This document shows positions 15,212-17,949 of a stretch of 17,949 nucleotides of DNA, piece after piece. The position numbers and the translations under genes are program-made. The notes under the pieces are model-generated. The model made no database searches, was not told where the DNA came from, and saw only the letters and a list, made by a program, of their open reading frames with translations. The stretch is taken from contig JAGRAK010000009.1 in the NCBI GenBank assembly GCA_020434645.1, forward strand, positions 1 to 17,949, written 5' to 3'. Position 1 is the first letter of the stretch; each line of letters begins with the position of its first letter. Source of the stretch: Bdellovibrionales bacterium (GTDB lineage Bacteria > Bdellovibrionota > Bdellovibrionia > Bdellovibrionales > UBA1609).

Positions 15212-15523
15212 CCGCGTTCCAGGCGTAGCTGCCTTCATTTAACATCAATAATATCAACCCCCTGCAAATCATTTCAATCACATAGAGTTGATGGACTTTG
15301 ATTTGTTTATATGGATTTTGATGTGTTTTTACACTGGTTGTTCACCTGGCGTACACCTGAGACTTGGTTGTTGGCGATCGTTCAACCCACTTACTGATTT
15401 GGGTGTGGCCGCAAATCCTCAAACATCGGTTTTTAACTATGGTTGTTCTATATCATGACTCAAGTATGGTTGATGGGAGTGTACCTCCTGGCGACTCTTA
15501 TATTGAGGCAACAACGTTACAAT
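15212..15523. other. Noncoding region next to the att remnant, with arm-site-like direct repeats
   Basis: No gene is seen in these 312 bases; a 65-codon plus-strand frame at 15364-15561 looks like chance. Two 16-base direct repeats lie 20 bases apart, ATGGACTTTGATTTGT at 15291-15306 and ATGGATTTTGATGTGT at 15311-15326 (14 of 16 identical). TGGTTGTT-like octamers recur near 15335, 15365, 15440 and 15467. The layout fits integrase arm-type sites beside an attachment core. The first 25 bases beyond the breakpoint loosely resemble tRNA-Ser D-arm and anticodon sequence again, perhaps an older scar. Confidence 0.5.
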
Positions 15524-15820
15524 TCATTCTGACTTTTTTCGTTCAATCCGCTGAAGTGTGACTCGCACATCGCCGCTGAATAGTTCGCGCAAAATTTCTT
15601 CGCTCTTGGCTTCATGAGGGTCGGGTTCACCATAAGCAAGTTGATAAACTGAAACTTTAAGGGCATGCGCAACTTTCTTAAGATACTCGAGCTTGATGTT
15701 GCCTCGCCCGACGGTCCAGGCGTGAAGAGTGGATTTATTGATGCCGGTTTCTTTTGCTAGACGGGAAAGAGTCCAGCCTTTGTTTTTTAAATGATGTTTA
15801 AGATTTTGGCTAAAGTTCAA
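15524..15820 (-). CDS. XRE-family transcriptional regulator
   Basis: A 98-residue protein with a Cro/C1-type helix-turn-helix at about residues 5-60: LKHHLKNKGWTLSRLAKETGINKSTLHAW, then LEYLKKVAHALKVSVYQLAYG. The C-terminal 35 residues (EEILRELFSGDVRVTLQRIERKKSE) are charged and may dimerise. It is the first gene inside the presumed element and is divergent from the ribbon-helix-helix gene, with an ATGAAC inverted repeat about 64 bases upstream of its start. This is the usual position of a C1-like or autoregulating repressor controlling the element. Confidence 0.88.
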   Translation of the reverse strand: MNFSQNLKHHLKNKGWTLSRLAKETGINKSTLHAWTVGRGNIKLEYLKKVAHALKVSVYQLAYGEPDPHEAKSEEILRELFSGDVRVTLQRIERKKSE

Positions 15821-15883
15821 AGTGGACGCCTCCAGTACAACGAATCGGAAAATGTCGCGGCATGCTGAGGTAAATCTACTTTT

Positions 15884-15910
15884 ATGAACGGATAGTTCAT
15901 TATTATGAAC
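15884..15910. promoter_or_regulatory. ATGAAC operator-like sites upstream of the XRE gene
   Basis: ATGAAC-GGATA-GTTCAT (15884-15900) is a perfect dyad with a five-base spacer, and a third ATGAAC half-site follows at 15905, exactly 21 bases from the first. It lies in the 243-base gap between divergent XRE and ribbon-helix-helix genes. The rest of that gap is AT-rich, with promoter-like TATAAAAT and TATATTAT stretches near 16020-16040. Confidence 0.55.
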
Positions 15911-16063
15911 AGCATGGGTACTTGAATTGTATGAATATTTTCAAGCAGCAAGTTGGAGCTTTGAGATGCGAATTGGCCGACATATCAAAATCGTAACGCA
16001 TAGTAGTATATATTACAAGTATAAAATATAGGTATATTATGGCCGCAGGAGGTAAATTTAAAA

Positions 16064-16252
16064 ATGCAAAAGAAAAAAATTGATTCGCATAAAATTATGA
16101 AGAGGCTTGAGAGTAAGAAGTCCGACCGGCAGAAGATTACACTATATCTTTCAAGGCAGCTCTATGAAGATCTAAAGAAGAAATGTAGGGACGTAGCGCC
16201 ATCTCAGATTATAGAGGAGCTTGTCAGAGAATTTATCGCAGGCTTAGATTAG
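16064..16252 (+). CDS. Small ribbon-helix-helix-type protein
   Basis: A 62-residue basic protein. Residues 23-62 fit the ribbon-helix-helix pattern: strand KITLYLS, helix RQLYEDLKKKC, a turn with APSQ, then helix IIEELVREFIAGL. Such proteins are DNA-binding repressors, plasmid-partition ParG-like proteins or antitoxins. No toxin gene adjoins it, since the next gene is a convergent XRE regulator. GCAGGAGG lies upstream, 11 bases from the ATG, slightly long spacing. AT-rich DNA before it contains plausible -10 elements. It probably belongs to the element's regulatory circuit. Confidence 0.72.
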   Translation: MQKKKIDSHKIMKRLESKKSDRQKITLYLSRQLYEDLKKKCRDVAPSQIIEELVREFIAGLD

Positions 16253-16278
16253 GCATCGGTAAAAATGTATTAGATGCC
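16252..16278. terminator. Small hairpin between convergent genes
   Basis: GGCATC and GATGCC form a 6-bp stem across a 15-base loop between the ribbon-helix-helix gene and the convergent XRE gene. It has no good T-run on the plus strand, so it is at best a weak bidirectional terminator. Confidence 0.3.
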
Positions 16279-16285
16279 GCTCAAT

Positions 16286-16567
16286 CTATAACTTTATATT
16301 TTTGAATAGTTCGGCAGGTTGAATATCTAGTGCTTTGCAGATCATAAAGAGATTATGTAGATTCCAGTTTGGGCGCTCGCCAGTCTCGATCCTTTGCAGC
16401 TGCCGCCAGTTTATCCCTGCTTTTTCTTCACACATTTCAAGAGTCATATTTTTTGACCCGCGCAAACGGCGAACTTCCTTGCCAAGGTTCTCGGAGAATT
16501 TGACGAAGGGGCGTCCATATTTGTGAACAAAATCTTTTTTATCGCGCTCATTCATATGAACGAGCAT
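16286..16567 (-). CDS. XRE-family transcriptional regulator
   Basis: A 93-residue protein with a Cro/C1-type helix-turn-helix over about residues 25-88: LGKEVRRLRGSKNMTLEMCEEKAGINWRQLQRIETGERPNW, then LHNLFMICKALDIQPAELF. The start at 16567 has AAGAG just upstream; a second ATG at 16555 is possible. An 18-of-20 symmetric sequence around TTCATATGAA (16546-16565) lies across its first codons and includes the ATGAAC half-site seen near the other XRE gene. It is divergent from the rightward HTH-HRDC-Avd operon and shares with it a long inverted repeat in the 52-base gap, so it is the best candidate regulator of that operon. Confidence 0.87.
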   Translation of the reverse strand: MLVHMNERDKKDFVHKYGRPFVKFSENLGKEVRRLRGSKNMTLEMCEEKAGINWRQLQRIETGERPNWNLHNLFMICKALDIQPAELFKNIKL

Positions 16568-16570
16568 TGA

Positions 16571-16611
16571 CTCTTATGCCGAATATGGTTACCCCGATTT
16601 CGGCATATGAG
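16571..16611. promoter_or_regulatory. Long inverted repeat in the divergent promoter of the XRE gene and the HRDC-Avd operon
   Basis: CTCTTATGCCGAA (16571-16583) and TTCGGCATATGAG (16599-16611) pair over 12 of 13 bases around a 15-base spacer. The right arm runs into GGGAG, the ribosome-binding site of the rightward gene, and the left arm covers the leader of the XRE gene. A bound dimer would control both directions. Confidence 0.65.
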
Positions 16612-16619
16612 GGAGCAAG

Positions 16620-17039
16620 ATGAATGGATCGGGTTATGGTAGCTGCGCCGTGGTGGTAGTTGCGACTAAGAGAAATTTGGTTCTGTTGTTGTTTTGCTAT
16701 GTCAGCAGGTCACTCAAAAGGCTATTCAGGCGCTTTCTTCTCGAAATGGTCAAGGTAACAGTCAGACGAAAATTAGGATGCTATTTGATGAGGAAAAGAG
16801 ACGAGGCGGGCCTATCAATCGAAGAGGCCTACCATAAAACAGGTGTGTCGCCATACATTATTCGCAGCACGGAGCGAGCTCTTTATTCGATCCCGCTTTG
16901 TGAGATGAAAGCCTTGATTGAGGGGTATGGAGCCGACCGGTTTCAGTACGTAATGTTTATCAATTATTTAGGTGCGGCCATTCATAGAAAGAAACAGGCG
17001 ATTGATAAAATTTTTGGACTGGCGGGGCGGCCAGTTTGA
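16620..17039 (+). CDS. Helix-turn-helix protein, first gene of the HRDC-Avd operon
   Basis: The C-terminal 97 residues (from M43) resemble an XRE-like DNA-binding domain: VRRKLGCYLMRKRDEAGLSIEEAYHKTGVSPYIIRSTERAL, then LCEMKALIEGYGADRFQYVMFINYL. The start is uncertain. ATG 16620 has GGGAG four bases upstream but adds 42 odd residues (Val- and Leu-rich, then Arg-rich), whereas ATG 16746 gives a clean domain start but has no clear Shine-Dalgarno. The long version could carry a membrane segment, or the extra 126 bases could be leader. The gene is 64 bases ahead of the HRDC gene on the same strand. Its target is unknown; it may regulate the retroelement module. Confidence 0.65.
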   Translation: MNGSGYGSCAVVVVATKRNLVLLLFCYVSRSLKRLFRRFLLEMVKVTVRRKLGCYLMRKRDEAGLSIEEAYHKTGVSPYIIRSTERALYSIPLCEMKALIEGYGADRFQYVMFINYLGAAIHRKKQAIDKIFGLAGRPV

Positions 17040-17103
17040 GTTTAGAAAAAACTGTTAGCCGAGAGACCAGCTTCTGGTGTCTGTATCTTTTGGGGGCTGT
17101 GAA

Positions 17104-17622
17104 ATGTTGATTAAGGTTATTTCTTTATCATTTGATTCGGCCTATGGCGGCTTTAATGACGAATTGGTCAGGGAGTTTTTGAAAGACAAAGAATTGATTT
17201 CTTTTAAAGAATATTTCTTTGTTCGAAATGACATACCTTATCTCACATTTGTTCTGAGTTACTTTCCTCATCGTGTGGAGGTAGATCCAAAGTTTTCGGT
17301 CAAGGAGAAAAGACAAGAGCCGTGGCGTGAGACGCTATCTGAGGCCGATATGGGCCTTTTCAATTTGCTTCGTGATTGGCGTTCGCAGAAGAGCAAAAAA
17401 GAGGGTGTGCCTCCTTATATCTTATGCACCAATCAACAACTTGCCGACATAGTGAAAAGGCGTCCTCAGTCTATTACAGAATTGACCCAAATTGACGGAA
17501 TAGGCAATGGCAAGTCGCAAAAGTATGGTGCCGATATTCTTGCAATTACAAAAATAGACAGCGGTGTTGTGCAGCCAGAAGCTGTTGCCCAATCTCCAAT
17601 GGGAACTGATGATGGACAATAA
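17104..17622 (+). CDS. HRDC-domain protein of diversity-generating retroelement type
   Basis: A 172-residue protein. I chose ATG 17104, since GGGGG lies seven bases upstream and the family starts M-x-I-K-V-x-x-L-x-F-D; a GTG at 17077 is less likely. The N-terminal domain (1-60) reads ISLSFDSAYGGFNDELVREFL then YFFVRNDIPYLTFVLSY, the pattern of HRDC proteins beside DGR reverse transcriptases. A linker with PW-R-E-L leads into an HRDC domain at about 81-150 (LFNLLRDWRSQKSKKEGVPPYIL, then LADIVKRRPQSITELTQIDG and IGNGKSQKYG), a helical fold that binds nucleic acid in RecQ and RNase D. HRDC proteins are known DGR accessory genes of unknown role. The 3' end overlaps avd by 11 bases. Confidence 0.85.
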   Translation: MLIKVISLSFDSAYGGFNDELVREFLKDKELISFKEYFFVRNDIPYLTFVLSYFPHRVEVDPKFSVKEKRQEPWRETLSEADMGLFNLLRDWRSQKSKKEGVPPYILCTNQQLADIVKRRPQSITELTQIDGIGNGKSQKYGADILAITKIDSGVVQPEAVAQSPMGTDDGQ

Positions 17623-17949
17623 TCCTAAAGAGTCACAGTACAAAGACAGGGACGAGTTGCCTATTTTTATAAAGTGGTTGGATTTTGTGAAGTGGCTTTT
17701 AGTTGCAACGGACAACTTTCCGAAAAAAACGCGATTCACATTGGCTGATAGGCAGATAAGTATTGCGTTGCAGATTGTGGAGGACCTGGTTGAGGCGAGA
17801 TACAGTAGAAACAAATCTTCGATATTGAGACGGGTGAATATGAATCTGGAGAAACTGCGCGTGTTAATACGGATTTGTTTTGAGACGCGAGTGCTGCCGA
17901 GAAAAGGCTATGAACAAGCATCCTATAGCATCAACGAAGTTGGTAAAAT
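17612..17949 (+). CDS. avd: Avd, accessory variability determinant of a diversity-generating retroelement (3'-truncated by window edge)
   Basis: Avd is a small basic four-helix-bundle protein that forms a pentameric barrel, binds the retroelement's template RNA and the reverse transcriptase, and is needed for mutagenic retrohoming. The frame from ATG 17612 stays open to the last base, giving 112 residues: PIFIKWLDFVKWLLVATDNFPKK, TRFTLADRQISIALQIVEDL, VEARYSRNKSSILRRVNMNLE, then LRVLIRICFE and GYEQASYSINEVGK. These match the family blocks: the L-W-x3-FP-K start, the F-x-L-x-x-R helix, L-x-x-A-x-Y-x-R-x-K, L-x-x-L-R-x-L-x-R-x-x, and the Y-x-x-x-x-x-x-x-x-E-x-G-x end. Most of the protein (usually about 110-130 residues) is visible. 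It overlaps the HRDC gene by 11 bases, implying coupled translation. Confidence 0.88.
   Translation, partial: MDNNPKESQYKDRDELPIFIKWLDFVKWLLVATDNFPKKTRFTLADRQISIALQIVEDLVEARYSRNKSSILRRVNMNLEKLRVLIRICFETRVLPRKGYEQASYSINEVGK

Noticed and set aside
15154..15243. Complete tRNA-Ser gene
   Set aside because: The acceptor 5' strand GGAGAGA and anticodon-stem partner CACGC are absent, so no full cloverleaf forms; it is a 3' remnant.
15364..15561. 65-codon plus-strand frame near the att region
   Set aside because: No ribosome-binding site, no recognisable domain, overlaps the XRE gene's 3' end and the repeat region.
1..17949. Template repeat or variable repeat of the DGR inside the window
   Set aside because: I saw no pair of long similar repeats differing mainly at adenines; these must lie beyond the right edge if present.
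1..17949. CRISPR array or insertion sequence
   Set aside because: No regularly spaced repeat series, transposase gene or IS-type terminal inverted repeats were seen.

Overview
The window reads as a chromosomal stretch of a Gram-negative bacterium with moderate to low GC. It has Tat and lipoprotein export signals, a murein transglycosylase and cytochrome c proteins. A TIGR02147-type regulator, a family I associate with Bdellovibrionota and Fibrobacter, makes a Bdellovibrio-like host the best guess. That placement is an inference from family content.

Positions 1-8516 hold core and house-keeping genes: the 3' half of mltA (lytic transglycosylase), a GNAT acetyltransferase, a polysaccharide deacetylase whose third catalytic motif is replaced by a poly-Phe run over a 17-base homopolymer, purN, a small membrane-anchored protein, a PhoD-like Tat-exported phosphatase, an OPT-family transporter, a DUF4156-like lipoprotein, a TauE/SafE permease and a TIGR02147 regulator. 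Positions 8655-14077 hold three secreted proteins: a HExxH (putative zinc peptidase) protein, a protein with three four-cysteine repeats plus a domain resembling clan GH-A glycosidases, and a complete cytochrome cd1 nitrite reductase (NirS). The NirS carries an additional N-terminal haem c domain, and an FNR/DNR-type site sits at -41.5 of a plausible promoter. A strong intrinsic terminator closes that block.

Positions 14080-15153 look like an older scar: a start-less nucleotidyltransferase fragment and a two-gene lipoprotein operon. Positions 15154-15211 are a tRNA-Ser(GGA) 3' remnant, precise from the anticodon loop to the encoded CCA, with no 5' half. I read it as the left attachment site of an integrated element that continues past the right edge.

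The element's visible part has a noncoding attachment-arm-like region with direct repeats, two XRE regulators and a ribbon-helix-helix protein with operator-like inverted repeats, then a rightward operon. That operon contains an HTH protein, an HRDC-domain protein of the type found beside diversity-generating retroelements (DGRs), and, overlapping it, the start of an Avd protein running off the edge. HRDC plus Avd is the accessory module of a DGR, so the template repeat, reverse transcriptase and possibly the target gene should lie just beyond position 17949. This tRNA-inserted, regulator-controlled DGR element is the most interesting content here.
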